Shown here in pieces: positions 28,571 to 38,186 of a stretch of DNA of 64,000 bases. A model generated the notes under the pieces. That model ran no database searches. It saw nothing but the letters and a program-made list of their open reading frames with translations, and had not been told where the DNA came from. This DNA is from Gordonia spumicola (GTDB lineage Bacteria > Actinomycetota > Actinomycetes > Mycobacteriales > Mycobacteriaceae). Each line of letters begins with the position of its first letter. Position 1 is the first letter of the stretch. Location of the stretch: NCBI RefSeq assembly GCF_009932475.1, contig NZ_BJOV01000005.1, positions 682,001 to 746,000 on the forward strand. Reading direction: 5' to 3'. The position numbers and the translations under genes were made by a program.

Positions 28571-29961
28571 AATTCGAGTCCGAGCAGGGCGTTCTCCAGG
28601 ACCTCGGGGAGCGCGGGATGGATCCAATACTGTCCGCGGGCCATGTCGCGGGCCGACAGGCCGAAGCTCATCGCCTGGATCACCGGTTGGATGATCGACG
28701 ACGCCTGCGCACCCATCAGATGGGCGCCGAGGAGGCGTCCGGTGCCACGTTCGGCGATCAGTTTGCAGAAGCCGACAGTGTCCTCCATCGCCCAGCCGTA
28801 GGCCACGTCGCCGTACGCCTGGACCTTGACCGTGATGTCCAGTCCGCGCTCGCGAGCGTGGGCTTCGGTGAGACCGACGCTCGCGATCTGGGGGTGCGTG
28901 AACACCGCGGCGGGGACGAAGCGGTGATCGAACGACTCCAGTTCGGTCGACTCCCACCCACGCAGGACGTTCCCCTGGACCACTCGCTGCTCGTGGTTCG
29001 CCACGTGCTTGAGCTGGTACGGCGAGCTGACGTCGCCGAGCGACCAGACGCCGCGCGCCGGGGTGCGGCCGTGCTCGTCGACGGGCACCCGACCGTCGTC
29101 GGTGAGGTCGACGCCGATCGACTCCAGCGACAGCAGGTCGCCGTTGGGGATGCGGCCGGTCGCCACCAGCAGGGCGTCGGCGTCGAGTGTCGTCCCGTCG
29201 CCGAAGGCGAGCCGGACGGTCCCGTCCTCGAGGGTCGCAGCGCCGGTCACCTGCGTGTTCAGTCGGACGTCCCACTGCTCGGACGCGACCTCGGTGAACC
29301 GCGAGCTGATGTCGTCGTCCATCGGGCGAAGCAGGCGCGGGCCGCGGGCGATCACCGACACCTCGACGCCGAGCGCGGAGAACACGTGCGCGAACTCGGA
29401 CGCGATGTATCCGCTGCCGACGATCGCCATGCGCTTCGGCAAGGTGGGCAGCCGCATCACGTCGTTGTTCGTGTAGTACCGGACGCCGGACTCGGCGATC
29501 ACATCGGGCACGGCCGAGCGCGCGCCCGCCGCGATGATCACCTGCGACGCCAGAACGACGTCGCCCGCATCGGTGACCAGGCGGTATCGCTCGTCGTCGA
29601 CGCCGTCGAATCGCACGTGGCTCTCGTAGACCGTGATGGTGGGGCACCGGTCGACGCGGTACTCGCGGCCGCCCGTGGTGATCGGGTCGATACGGCCGAA
29701 GACGCGGGCGACGATCGCCTGCCAGTCGACGCCGTTCACGCTCGCGTCCACTCCGTATCGGCCCGCGGTGCGGGCGGCCTCGGCGACGTCGGCGGCGTAG
29801 ACGAACATCTTCGTCGGTATGCAGCCGACGTTCAGGCAGGTGCCGCCGAACAGGTTCTCCTCGAAGATCGCGATCGACATGTCGTCGTACCGTTCGTCGG
29901 GGATCGAATTGCCGCTGCCGGTTCCGATGATCGCCAGGTCGACCTTCTGCGGTGTGCTCAC
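28567..29961 (-). CDS. mtr: mycothione reductase
   Basis: FAD/NADPH disulfide reductase that keeps mycothiol reduced, analogous to glutathione reductase. The 464-residue protein begins [12 protein letters not shown] (FAD fold), has the redox pair Cys42-x4-Cys47 in [13 protein letters not shown], the NADPH fold [13 protein letters not shown] and the dimer-interface active His in WIHPALPEV. The atypical GTGSGN instead of GxGxxG is characteristic of mycobacterial Mtr. GTG 29961 overlaps the upstream hydrolase stop. Marks the organism as a mycothiol producer. Confidence 0.94.
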   Translation of the reverse strand: MSTPQKVDLAIIGTGSGNSIPDERYDDMSIAIFEENLFGGTCLNVGCIPTKMFVYAADVAEAARTAGRYGVDASVNGVDWQAIVARVFGRIDPITTGGREYRVDRCPTITVYESHVRFDGVDDERYRLVTDAGDVVLASQVIIAAGARSAVPDVIAESGVRYYTNNDVMRLPTLPKRMAIVGSGYIASEFAHVFSALGVEVSVIARGPRLLRPMDDDISSRFTEVASEQWDVRLNTQVTGAATLEDGTVRLAFGDGTTLDADALLVATGRIPNGDLLSLESIGVDLTDDGRVPVDEHGRTPARGVWSLGDVSSPYQLKHVANHEQRVVQGNVLRGWESTELESFDHRFVPAAVFTHPQIASVGLTEAHARERGLDITVKVQAYGDVAYGWAMEDTVGFCKLIAERGTGRLLGAHLMGAQASSIIQPVIQAMSFGLSARDMARGQYWIHPALPEVLENALLGLEL

Positions 29962-30956
29962 TTCTCGAACTCGCTCTCCATCCAGGCGTCGACCTCGGCG
30001 TACGCGCGGGCGCGCGCCTCCGGGATCGACAAGAACACGTCATGTTTGGCGTCGGTCACCGCGACCGACAGGACCCTGCGCCCCAGACATCCGGCCCACT
30101 GTGCGATCTGTCGCACGTCGAGCACGCAGTCGGAGACGACGACCGACTCGTCGAATCGCCCGCGGAACGACGTCTTGTCCGACCGCAGCACCAGCGTCGG
30201 GACGCCGACGTCCAGGCCCGCGTGCACCTTGTACTGGCCGGCTCGGACGGCGGCCAGCCAACCGAAGGTCGTCGGGAAGCCGCCGAGCGGTTTGCGGACC
30301 AGGTCGTACGTCCACTCGCCGTGGACGTCGGAGTGCAGGCTGTCGCCGTACGACGACGACATAGTGCGCGGGAACGCGGCCATGCCGCGGAACGAGCCGA
30401 TCGCCGAGACCAGCGCGTAGGTCGGCGTGGACCGCAGGATGGCCTCGCCCTGCAGGTCGAGCCACGGACTGTTGAGGGCCAGACCGATCACGTGTCCGTG
30501 ACGTTCGGGGTCGGCGGTGCGCAGCCTGTCGAGCCACAGCGGTGCGATGAGTCCGCCGGTGGAGTGGGCGACGACGATCACCTGCGGTGTTCCGCCCGCC
30601 GCGCTGACCTCGTCGGTCGCGATGTCGAGCGCGAGGTTCAGCTCCTCGTCGTAGTGGGCGAGGTCGCTTGTGTAGTGCGGATGATGGTGTTCGTTCAGCG
30701 ACCGTCCGCATTTGCGGAGGTCGAGGGCGTAGAACGCGTATCCGCGATCGTGGAAGAAGTCGGCGAGCTCGGTCTGGAAGAAGTAGTCGGTGAAGCCGTG
30801 GATGTAGAGGACCGCCCCGCGGGCCGCGTTCACCGCTCCGGGTTTGCGGACGAGGCTCGCGACGATCGGGTCCTCGCCGTCGGGATCGTTCGCGAGGGGC
30901 AGGGTTCGGACTTCGTAGCCCTCGAGGAAGTCGTCGGGGCGCCAGTCGGTGGTCAC
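29958..30956 (-). CDS. alpha/beta hydrolase, lysophospholipase/monoacylglycerol lipase-like
   Basis: A 332-residue serine hydrolase with [14 protein letters not shown] (oxyanion), nucleophile Ser in [12 protein letters not shown], and DAKHDVFLS carrying the late His. Resembles monoglyceride lipases and the mycobacterial neighbour of mtr (Rv2854). Start GTG 30956 follows TACAGT by 6 nt; the frame remains open far upstream but has no family similarity. Its stop overlaps the mtr start (GTGA), making a three-gene operon with mtr and the MDMPI protein. Confidence 0.85.
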   Translation of the reverse strand: MTTDWRPDDFLEGYEVRTLPLANDPDGEDPIVASLVRKPGAVNAARGAVLYIHGFTDYFFQTELADFFHDRGYAFYALDLRKCGRSLNEHHHPHYTSDLAHYDEELNLALDIATDEVSAAGGTPQVIVVAHSTGGLIAPLWLDRLRTADPERHGHVIGLALNSPWLDLQGEAILRSTPTYALVSAIGSFRGMAAFPRTMSSSYGDSLHSDVHGEWTYDLVRKPLGGFPTTFGWLAAVRAGQYKVHAGLDVGVPTLVLRSDKTSFRGRFDESVVVSDCVLDVRQIAQWAGCLGRRVLSVAVTDAKHDVFLSIPEARARAYAEVDAWMESEFEK

Positions 30957-30962
30957 CCTGTC

Positions 30963-30968
30963 ACTGTA
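30963..30968 (-). promoter_or_regulatory. -10 element TACAGT of the hydrolase-mtr-MDMPI operon
   Basis: On the minus strand, TACAGT then 6 nt then GTG 30956; leaderless type. Confidence 0.55.
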
Positions 30969-31009
30969 GGGCCTGGTCGTCGAAGACGCCGTCGGGCCGT
31001 GTCGGACTC

Positions 31010-31040
31010 GACACACTTGGCAGCACCGGTGCCACGTGTC
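31010..31040. promoter_or_regulatory. imperfect inverted repeat in the mtr-operon/mqo intergenic region
   Basis: GACAC...TGGCA (31010-31014, 31018-31022) pairs with TGCCA.GTGTC (31030-31034, 31036-31040), ten pairs in two blocks. It lies upstream of mqo and of the divergent operon and might be an operator; no regulator suggested. Confidence 0.3.
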
Positions 31041-31133
31041 AACGATCGATGGTGAACAATGACTCTCATACGAGTCGGCGCCACCGGTGGGGTCGACGTG
31101 GAATCGACCCCGACGGCGGAGGAGAGCAGCAGC

Positions 31134-32621
31134 GTGGCGCAGAAGGTCATCAAGACGGACGTGGCGTTGATCGGCGCAGGCATCATGAGCGCGACGCTTG
31201 GCGCGCTCATCCGCCAGCTGGAACCCACCTGGTCGATCAGCCTGTTCGAGCGTCTCGACGCCGCCGCCGCCGAGAGCTCGGACCCGTGGAACAACGCGGG
31301 CACCGGCCACTCGGCGCTGTGCGAGCTCAACTACACCCCGGCGGGCGCCGACGGCGAGATCGACATCACCAAGGCGCTCACGATCAACGAGCAGTTCCAG
31401 ATGTCGCGTCAGTTCTGGGCGCACGGAGTCGACAACGGCGTGCTCGGAGCGCCGGACGAGTTCATCAACCCGATCCCGCACGTGAGCTTCTGCCACGGAG
31501 CCGACGGCGTCGAGTTCCTCCGCAAGCGTCACGCGGCGCTGTCGAGCCAGACCCTCTTCGAGGGCATGGAGTTCATCGACGACGACGCGACGTTCGCCGA
31601 GCGCCTGCCGCTGATGGGCGCGGGACGCGACTACTCCGACCCGGTCGGCCTCAACTGGTTCACCGAGGGCACCGACGTCGACTTCGGCGCGCTGACGCAG
31701 CAGCTCCTGAACTACGTCGGCCGCGACGCCGACCTGTACTTCGGTCACGAGGTCCGCAACCTCTCCAAGCAGTCCGACGGCAGCTGGGTCATCAAGATCC
31801 GCAACACCCGCAGCGGCGAGAAGCTCCGCGTCGAGGCGCGTTTCGTCTTCGTCGGCGCGGGTGGCGGGGCCCTCGGCCTCCTGCAGAAGTCGGGTATCAA
31901 GGAGGCCAAGGGCTTCGGCGGCTTCCCGGTCAGCGGTGAGTTCTTCCGCTGCACCAACCCCGAGATCATCGCTCAGCATTCGGCGAAGGTGTACGGCCAG
32001 GCGGCCGTCGGAGCACCGCCGATGTCGGTTCCGCACCTGGACACCCGCGTCATCAATCACGAGAAGGGCCTGCTGTTCGGCCCGTACGCGGGTTGGTCGC
32101 CGAAGTTCCTGAAGACCGGCGGCGTCCTCGACCTCCCGAAGTCGGTGAAGCCGAGCAACCTGCTTCCGATGATGTCGATCGCACCGCAGGAGTTCGGTCT
32201 CCTGAAGTACCTGATCTCCGAGCTCGCCGCGAGCCGTGCGGACCGCGTCAACACCTTGGCCGACTTCGCGCCTCTCGCGGTCGGCGACGACTGGGAGCTG
32301 ATCACCGCGGGCCAGCGCGTCCAGGTGATCCGCAAGACCGGCGTCGGCGGCAGCCTCGAGTTCGGCACCGCGGTCGTCACCTCGGCCGACGGCTCGATGG
32401 CCGGTCTGCTCGGCGCGTCGCCCGGCGCGTCGACGGCCGTCCCCGCGATGATCTCGGTGCTCGAGAAGTGCTTCACCGCGCACTTCGACGGCTGGAAGAG
32501 CAAGCTCACCGAGATGATCCCGTCGTACGGTCAGAAGCTGAACGACAACGCGGACCTCTACCACCAGGTGTGGGACTGGACCAACCGCAGCCTGCAGCTG
32601 ACTGCCTCCGCCAACGACTGA
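31134..32621 (+). CDS. mqo: malate:quinone oxidoreductase
   Basis: Membrane-associated FAD enzyme that oxidises malate to oxaloacetate and passes electrons to quinone. The 495-residue product starts with the FAD fold [16 protein letters not shown] and has the family motif [25 protein letters not shown] and VSGEFFRC. An ATG at 31059 is in frame, but GTG 31134 has a strong ribosome site (GGAGGAGAG, 31118-31126) and gives the standard length. The 75-nt region between the two may be untranslated leader. Confidence 0.96.
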   Translation: MAQKVIKTDVALIGAGIMSATLGALIRQLEPTWSISLFERLDAAAAESSDPWNNAGTGHSALCELNYTPAGADGEIDITKALTINEQFQMSRQFWAHGVDNGVLGAPDEFINPIPHVSFCHGADGVEFLRKRHAALSSQTLFEGMEFIDDDATFAERLPLMGAGRDYSDPVGLNWFTEGTDVDFGALTQQLLNYVGRDADLYFGHEVRNLSKQSDGSWVIKIRNTRSGEKLRVEARFVFVGAGGGALGLLQKSGIKEAKGFGGFPVSGEFFRCTNPEIIAQHSAKVYGQAAVGAPPMSVPHLDTRVINHEKGLLFGPYAGWSPKFLKTGGVLDLPKSVKPSNLLPMMSIAPQEFGLLKYLISELAASRADRVNTLADFAPLAVGDDWELITAGQRVQVIRKTGVGGSLEFGTAVVTSADGSMAGLLGASPGASTAVPAMISVLEKCFTAHFDGWKSKLTEMIPSYGQKLNDNADLYHQVWDWTNRSLQLTASAND

Positions 32622-32637
32622 CCCGGGGCGTGTCCCA

Positions 32638-34533
32638 GTGACCGAATCCACGCGGTACCCGTTCAGCGCCGTCGTCGGACAGGATCGGCTCAAGCTCGCG
32701 CTGATCCTGTCCGCGGTCTCGCCGGGGATCGGCGGCGTGCTGATCCGCGGGGAGAAGGGCACCGCGAAGTCGACCATCGTCCGCGGCCTCGGACCGTTGA
32801 TCGGGTCGACGTCGCGCGTCGTCGAACTGCCGATCGGCGCCACCGAGGACCGCGTCGTCGGCTCCCTCGATCTCACGCGGGTGCTCCGCGACGGGCAGGC
32901 GCACTTCACGCCGGGACTGCTCGCGCAGGCCGACGGCGGCGTGCTGTACATCGACGAGGTGAACCTGCTGTCCGATCATCTCGTCGACGTCCTGCTGGAC
33001 GCGGCGGCGAGCGGCCGGGTGACCGTCGAACGGGACGGCGTGTCCCACACACAATCCGCCGCGTTCGTGCTCGTCGGAACGATGAATCCGGAGGAAGGGG
33101 AGTTGCGTCCGCAGCTCCTCGACCGGTTCGGGCTGGTCGTCGACGTCGCGGGGCCGCGCGATGTGGACGAGCGTGTCGCGATCGTCACCGCGCGGATGGC
33201 GTTCGACGCCGACCCCGCCGAATTCGCGGACTCGTTCGGCGCCGCGGAGGCGGACCTCGCGGCCCGGATCTCCGCGGCGCGCCGGACGTTGGCCGACGTC
33301 GACGTGCCGGTGACCGAACTGCGTCGCATCGCGGGCATCTGCGCGCATCTCGACGTCGACGGGCTCCGCGGGGACATCGTGATGGCCCGGACCGCGGCCG
33401 CCCACGCCGCGTGGCGCGGATCGTCGAGGGTCACCGAGGACGACGTCCGAGTCGCGGCCGAACTCGCCCTCCCACACCGCCGACGCCGCAACCCGTTCGA
33501 CGAGTCGTCGATGACGCAGCAGCAGCTCGACGACGCCCTCGACGCGGGCGACGAAGCCGCAGGCTCGTCCAATGACCCGTCCGAACCGTCGAGCGATCCT
33601 TCCGAACCGTCGGGCGACCCTTCCGGACCGTCGGGCGACCCTTCCGGTTCGTCGAGCGCAGTCGAGACGTCGGAGACCCCCGACCCCGACGACGATCCGC
33701 CGCCGTCGGGCGGCGGATCGCGGGGACCGCAGTTCGGTGCGCGACCCCCGGGTGGTCAGTCCCGGGTGCAGACCTTCCGCGCCGAGGGGATCGGCGACGG
33801 CGACGCCGGGCGTCGGTCGCGCGCGCGTAGCTCCAGGGGAGCGACGGTCCGCGACGTGGAATTCGGCGACGGCGCCGGGGTGCATCTGTTCGCCACGGTC
33901 CTGTCCGCCGCGCGCCGCGCATCCGGGGCCGGAATGCCGACGCTGCTGCCCGCAGACCTGCGCGGATCGCAGCGGATCGGCACCGAGTCGAACCTCGTGG
34001 TCTTCCTCGTCGACCTGTCGGGCTCGATGACGGCGCGCGCCAGGCTGACCGCGGTCCGCGACGCGTGCGTCGAGATGCTTCGCGATTCGTACACCCGCCG
34101 CGACCGAGTGGCCGTCGTCGTCGCCGCGGGCACGGACGCGTACGTCGCGGTCCCGCCGACCAGGTCCGTCGATCTGGCGGTGACACGCCTCGCGCAGGTC
34201 CGCACCGGCGGTCGGACTCCGCTCGCCGAGGGGTTCGCCCGCAGCGTCGACGTGATCGACCGCTCGCGTCGCACGGACCCGCAGCGTCGACCCCTGCTGG
34301 TGGTCCTGACCGACGGTCGGGCGACCGGCGGGCGCGACGCCGCACATCGAGCCGACGCGGCCGCCGACGAGGTGGCGCGCAGGCGAGTGACCAGCGTGGT
34401 GATCGACTGCGAGCAGGGCTTCGTCCGGCTCGGCACGGCCGTCGCCCTCGCACAGAGACTGGGCGCCGAGCACGTCCGGCTCGACGAACTCACCGACACC
34501 GGGCTCGCCGCCCGAGTGCGCGGCGCGGCCTGA
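32638..34533 (+). CDS. fused magnesium/cobalt chelatase-type AAA+ and VWA protein (ChlI-ChlD like)
   Basis: A 631-residue protein joining a ChlI-type AAA+ ATPase (residues ~10-300; Walker A RGEKGTAKST, Walker B GVLYIDEVNLL) to a C-terminal von Willebrand A domain with the MIDAS motif VDLSGSM. The linker (~310-390) is Ser/Pro/Asp-rich and made of four 21-bp tandem units (33574-33657). Chlorophyll is not expected, and cobO, cobB and cysG follow, so the likely role is ATPase partner of a CobN-type cobaltochelatase. GTG 32638 is 16 bp after mqo. Confidence 0.88.
   Translation: MTESTRYPFSAVVGQDRLKLALILSAVSPGIGGVLIRGEKGTAKSTIVRGLGPLIGSTSRVVELPIGATEDRVVGSLDLTRVLRDGQAHFTPGLLAQADGGVLYIDEVNLLSDHLVDVLLDAAASGRVTVERDGVSHTQSAAFVLVGTMNPEEGELRPQLLDRFGLVVDVAGPRDVDERVAIVTARMAFDADPAEFADSFGAAEADLAARISAARRTLADVDVPVTELRRIAGICAHLDVDGLRGDIVMARTAAAHAAWRGSSRVTEDDVRVAAELALPHRRRRNPFDESSMTQQQLDDALDAGDEAAGSSNDPSEPSSDPSEPSGDPSGPSGDPSGSSSAVETSETPDPDDDPPPSGGGSRGPQFGARPPGGQSRVQTFRAEGIGDGDAGRRSRARSSRGATVRDVEFGDGAGVHLFATVLSAARRASGAGMPTLLPADLRGSQRIGTESNLVVFLVDLSGSMTARARLTAVRDACVEMLRDSYTRRDRVAVVVAAGTDAYVAVPPTRSVDLAVTRLAQVRTGGRTPLAEGFARSVDVIDRSRRTDPQRRPLLVVLTDGRATGGRDAAHRADAAADEVARRRVTSVVIDCEQGFVRLGTAVALAQRLGAEHVRLDELTDTGLAARVRGAA
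33574..33657 (+). repeat. four tandem 21-bp units coding DPSxPSx in the chelatase linker
   Basis: Units start at 33574, 33595, 33616 and 33637; each encodes seven residues (DPSEPSS, DPSEPSG, DPSGPSG, DPSGSSS). The near-identical DNA suggests slippage growth, so copy number may vary between strains. Confidence 0.85.
33651..33669 (+). repeat. dispersed repeat copy inside the chelatase gene
   Basis: GTCGAGCGCAGTCGAGACG, the same sequence found in two intergenic clusters of this window, is read in frame here as part of SSSAVET. Confidence 0.7.
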
Positions 34534-34569
34534 CGGAGATCTCCGCCGATCGTTACCGGCATCTGGTCA

Positions 34570-34594
34570 CTATCAGCGGAAGCCCCGCCGATAG
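34570..34594. promoter_or_regulatory. inverted repeat overlapping the cobO -10 region
   Basis: CTATCAGCGG (34570-34579) and CCGCCGATAG (34585-34594) pair except for one central mismatch. The right arm overlaps the -10 hexamer of cobO, so it may be an operator. Confidence 0.4.
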
Positions 34595-34597
34595 CAT
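34592..34597 (+). promoter_or_regulatory. -10 element TAGCAT, leaderless start of cobO
   Basis: Six nt separate TAGCAT from ATG 34604. Indicates an internal promoter for cobO-cobB-kinase after the chelatase gene. Confidence 0.5.
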
Positions 34598-34603
34598 GAC
34601 CGC

Positions 34604-35221
34604 ATGCCTCAGGGAGTCCCCGAATCCGTTCCGAACGACGGTCTGACGACGCGTCAACGCCGCAATCAACCGGTCCTCGCGGTCCACACCGGGCCGGGCA
34701 AAGGCAAGTCGACTGCGGCGTTCGGCATGGCGATGCGCGCGTGGAACGCCGGGCTCGACGTCGCGGTCTTCCAGTTCGTGAAGAGCGCCAAGTGGAAGGT
34801 CGGCGAGGAGACGACGATGACGGCGCTCGGCCGACTGCACGAGCAGACCGGCGAGGGCGGTCCCGTGCAGTGGCACAAGATGGGGCAGGGCTGGTCGTGG
34901 ATCCGCCGCACCGACGACGCCGAGCAGGACCATGCGGCCGCCGCGCGCGCGGGATGGGCCGAGATCGCCCGCCGGATCGCCGCCCAGGAGCACGAGTTCT
35001 ACGTCCTCGACGAGTTCACCTACCCGATGCACTGGGGTTGGATCGACGTCGACGAGGTCGTGACCGCGCTGCGTGAACGGCCGGGCCGCCAGCACGTCGT
35101 CATCACCGGCAGGTACGCGCCCGAGGCGCTGATCGACGCCGCGGACCTGGTCACCGAGATGACCAAGGTCAAGCATCCGATGGACGCGGGCCGCAAGGGG
35201 CAGAAGGGCATCGAGTGGTGA
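34604..35221 (+). CDS. cobO: cob(I)yrinic acid a,c-diamide adenosyltransferase
   Basis: Attaches the adenosyl ligand to the corrin cobalt. The 205-residue CobO/BtuR protein has the reversed-type P-loop GPGKGKSTAAFG (residues ~30-41), FVKSAKWKVGE and YVLDEFTYPMHWGW. The last codons overlap the start of cobB. The N-terminal PESVPNDGLTTRQRRN is a normal extension of this family. Confidence 0.96.
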   Translation: MPQGVPESVPNDGLTTRQRRNQPVLAVHTGPGKGKSTAAFGMAMRAWNAGLDVAVFQFVKSAKWKVGEETTMTALGRLHEQTGEGGPVQWHKMGQGWSWIRRTDDAEQDHAAAARAGWAEIARRIAAQEHEFYVLDEFTYPMHWGWIDVDEVVTALRERPGRQHVVITGRYAPEALIDAADLVTEMTKVKHPMDAGRKGQKGIEW

Positions 35222-36585
35222 CTCCGACCGTCGTCATCGCCGCGCCGTCGTCGGGCAGCGGCAAGACGACGATCACCACCGGGCTGATCGGGGCGCTCGT
35301 CGCCGCAGGGCGTCGGGTGGCGCCGTTCAAAGTGGGCCCGGACTACATCGACCCCGGCTATCACGCCGTCGCGGCCGGACGTGCGGGCCGGAATCTCGAT
35401 CCCAACCTGGTGGGGGAGCACCGCGTCGGACCACTGTTCGCCGCGGGTTGCGCGGGCGCGGACATCGCCGTCGTCGAAGGCGTGATGGGGTTGTTCGACG
35501 GCCGGATCACCGACGGCGACGGCACCCTCGGTGTCGGTTCGACGGCGCACGTCGCGACGCTCATCGGCGCCCCGGTGATCCTCGTCGTCGACGCGGCCGG
35601 GCATTCGCAGTCGCTCGCCGCCCTGCTGCACGGGTTCGTGTCGTACGATCCGGGTGTTCACGTCGCCGGGGTGATCCTGAACCGTGTCGGGTCCGACCGC
35701 CACGAACACGTCCTGCGGCAGGCGGCGGACCGGGCCGGGCTTCCCGTGTTCGGAGTGGTCCGACGCGACGCGGCGCTCGCCGTCCCGTCCCGACACCTCG
35801 GGCTGGTGCCCGCGGCCGAACGCAGTGCCGAGGCGGTGTCGTCCGTCGACGCGATCACCTCGCTGGTCGGCGCGGGACTCGACGTGGCCGCGATCACCCG
35901 CCTGGCCGCGACCGCCGTCGGCACGGCCGCCGCACCGTGGTCGGCCGCCGACGAGGTCGGTGCGTACCGACGCCGATCCCGACCGGTGATCGCCGTGGCT
36001 CAGGGGGCGGCCTTCACGTTCGGCTATGCCGAACACCCCGAACTGCTGGCCGCAGCGGGCGCCGACGTCGTCCCCTTCGATCCCCTGCACGACCGACTTC
36101 CCGACGGGGCCGCGGGCGTCGTGATCGGCGGCGGATTCCCCGAGGAGCACGCCGTCGACCTCGCGGCCAACGTCGAGTTGCGCGCCGACCTGGCGGCGCA
36201 CACCGCCGCCGGCGGACCGGTCCACGCCGAATGCGCGGGCCTGTTGTACCTGTCGGCGATGCTCGACGGGCATCCGATGGTCGGGGCGGTCGACGCCGAC
36301 GGAGCGTTCGGGCCGCGCCTGACCCTCGGCTACCGGGACGCGGTGGCGGTCGCCGACAGCGTTCTCTACCGCGCGGGAGAACGGGTCACCGGACACGAGT
36401 TCCACCGCAGCACCGTCGCCTACCGGTCCGAGCGGACGCCGGCCTGGGCATGGCGTGGCGCGGACGGCAACGCGGTGGACGGCGTCGTCGACCGCGGTGT
36501 CCACGCCTCCTACCTGCACGTCCACCCGGCCGGGTCGCCGGACGCCGTGGGCCGCTTCGTGGCGGCAGCGGGAGACTTCCGATGA
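35218..36585 (+). CDS. cobB: cobyrinic acid a,c-diamide synthase
   Basis: Amidates the a and c side chains of (hydrogeno)cobyrinic acid with glutamine and ATP. The 455-residue protein has the N-terminal AAPSSGSGKTTI P-loop, FKVGPDYIDPGYH and EGVMGLFDGR, and a C-terminal glutaminase domain with Cys339 in HAECAGLLYL and a late His in ASYLHVHPAG. Two adjacent GTG codons (35215, 35218) can start; 35218 gives the usual GTGA overlap with cobO. The stop overlaps the kinase ATG (ATGA). Confidence 0.95.
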   Translation: MTPTVVIAAPSSGSGKTTITTGLIGALVAAGRRVAPFKVGPDYIDPGYHAVAAGRAGRNLDPNLVGEHRVGPLFAAGCAGADIAVVEGVMGLFDGRITDGDGTLGVGSTAHVATLIGAPVILVVDAAGHSQSLAALLHGFVSYDPGVHVAGVILNRVGSDRHEHVLRQAADRAGLPVFGVVRRDAALAVPSRHLGLVPAAERSAEAVSSVDAITSLVGAGLDVAAITRLAATAVGTAAAPWSAADEVGAYRRRSRPVIAVAQGAAFTFGYAEHPELLAAAGADVVPFDPLHDRLPDGAAGVVIGGGFPEEHAVDLAANVELRADLAAHTAAGGPVHAECAGLLYLSAMLDGHPMVGAVDADGAFGPRLTLGYRDAVAVADSVLYRAGERVTGHEFHRSTVAYRSERTPAWAWRGADGNAVDGVVDRGVHASYLHVHPAGSPDAVGRFVAAAGDFR

Positions 36586-38186
36586 GTCTGCGCGAGGTGA
36601 AGGCCGCCGTCGACGCGCTCGCCGCCAAAGACGGCGACGATCCGACCGCCCTGCGCGACGTCCTCGAAGCCGTGCTGCTGGTCGGCCAGGGCCTCGAACT
36701 CGACCAGGCGTTGCAGCGGATCGTCGACGTGGCCGCGGGCGTCTTGGACGCCCGCTACTGTGCACTGGGCGTCCGCGGGCCCGAACTCAGTCTCCAGGCG
36801 TTCGTGTACACCGGCATCGGCCCCGAGGTCAGGGCGACGATGGGCCGACTCCCCGTCGGACGCGGAGTCCTCGGCGAACTGCTCCACCACCCCGAAGTGC
36901 TCCGCATCGAACGGCTGTCGGACCACCCGTCGTCGGTCGGCTTCCCGCCGAACCATCCGCCGATGGACACCTTCCTCGGGGCGCCGATCATCGTGCGCGG
37001 CGAACTGTTCGGCAGCATCTACCTCACCGAGAAGCAGGGCGCGCCGCAGTTCACCGAGCTGGACGAGAAGATCGTCGGGGTGCTGGCCGTGGCGGCGGGC
37101 ATCGCCGTCGACAACGCGCGTTCGTTCGAGAGCGCGCAGACCCGGCTGCGTTGGATGCAGGCGGTCGCCGACCGCGGCAGCGAGTCGATGCGAGGCATCT
37201 CGCTCGCGGACACGCTCGCGGCCGTCTGCGACGACGTCGCATCCCTGACGCGGGCGTCCGACGTGTACGTCGTCACGGGCACCGAGTTGAACGCCCACAC
37301 CGGGGATCGGGTGGACGTCGCCGATCTCGCCGAGACCCTCGGCTCACGCCACAACCAGTTGGCGGTGGCGCGCGTCGACGGCGAGCACGCGTGGCTGCGG
37401 AACGGCGCCCGGTGGGTGACGATCAGGCCCATCCAGGGCCCGCCGGGGCAGTTCCGGGCCATCGTCGTCACTCATCCGGACCGACGGCCGTGGACCGCGG
37501 AGGAGGAGGCGGGCCTTGCGGGCGTGGCGCGAGTCGCGTCGCTCTCGATCGCCTACGCCGATCAGCAGGAGTTGGCGCGCGACCTCGAAGTCCTCGAGGA
37601 CCGTCACCGCATCGCCCGCGACCTGCACGATCTGGTGATCCAGCGGCTCTTCGCGATCGGCATGTCCATGCAGACCATGAAGGCGCGGCCGGACGAGGTC
37701 GACCGCCGGATGGAGCAGGCGATCACCGATCTCGACGCGACGATCGCGCAGATCCGGACGTCGATCTTCGACCTCCACAGTGTCCCGGGCCACGCGGGCG
37801 AGCGGACCCTGCGCCGCCGGGTTCTCGATGTCGTCGCCGAACTCGCGGCCCACGCGCCGGTCACGCCGAGCGTCGCCTTCTCCGGTCCCGTCGACACGAT
37901 CGTCCCGGACCGCCTGTCGCCGCACATCGAAGCGGTCCTGCGCGAGGGGCTGTCGAACGCGTTGCGGCATGCGGACGCGGACCGCATCGGAGTGCGGATC
38001 GTGGCGTCCGATGACCTCCTCGTCGAGGTGTCCGACGACGGCGTCGGGATCCCCGCAGACATCAGGCGGTCGGGGCTGAGGAATCTGGCCCGTCGAGCGG
38101 CCGAATGCGGAGGGACGTTCACCGAACGGTCGGCCGAGGGCAGCGGCACCGTCCTGACCTGGTCAGTTCCGCTGGACGTGCCCTAG
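36582..38186 (+). CDS. devS: DevS/DosT-like GAF histidine kinase, probable heme sensor
   Basis: A 534-residue soluble sensor kinase: GAF-A (~30-175), GAF-B (~185-320), HisKA_3 with His349 (RIARDLHDLVIQRLF) and a HATPase domain (VSDDGVGIPADI, SGLRNLARRA). In GAF-A the motif GFPPNHPPM holds His125, which aligns with the heme ligand His149 of M. tuberculosis DevS as I remember that sequence, and Tyr147 (FGSIYLTEK) aligns with its distal Tyr171. Hence oxygen/NO/redox sensing is likely. The ATG overlaps the cobB stop; the partner regulator DevR is encoded nearby on the other strand. The 3' end overlaps the convergent gene by 4 bp. Confidence 0.87.
   Translation: MSLREVKAAVDALAAKDGDDPTALRDVLEAVLLVGQGLELDQALQRIVDVAAGVLDARYCALGVRGPELSLQAFVYTGIGPEVRATMGRLPVGRGVLGELLHHPEVLRIERLSDHPSSVGFPPNHPPMDTFLGAPIIVRGELFGSIYLTEKQGAPQFTELDEKIVGVLAVAAGIAVDNARSFESAQTRLRWMQAVADRGSESMRGISLADTLAAVCDDVASLTRASDVYVVTGTELNAHTGDRVDVADLAETLGSRHNQLAVARVDGEHAWLRNGARWVTIRPIQGPPGQFRAIVVTHPDRRPWTAEEEAGLAGVARVASLSIAYADQQELARDLEVLEDRHRIARDLHDLVIQRLFAIGMSMQTMKARPDEVDRRMEQAITDLDATIAQIRTSIFDLHSVPGHAGERTLRRRVLDVVAELAAHAPVTPSVAFSGPVDTIVPDRLSPHIEAVLREGLSNALRHADADRIGVRIVASDDLLVEVSDDGVGIPADIRRSGLRNLARRAAECGGTFTERSAEGSGTVLTWSVPLDVP

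Noticed and set aside
31059..31133. N-terminal extension of Mqo from ATG 31059
   Set aside because: The extra 25 residues are not family-like and the GTG at 31134 has a strong ribosome site.
35020..36765. 581-codon minus-strand frame opposite cobO/cobB
   Set aside because: No recognisable domains; the plus-strand genes have all catalytic residues.
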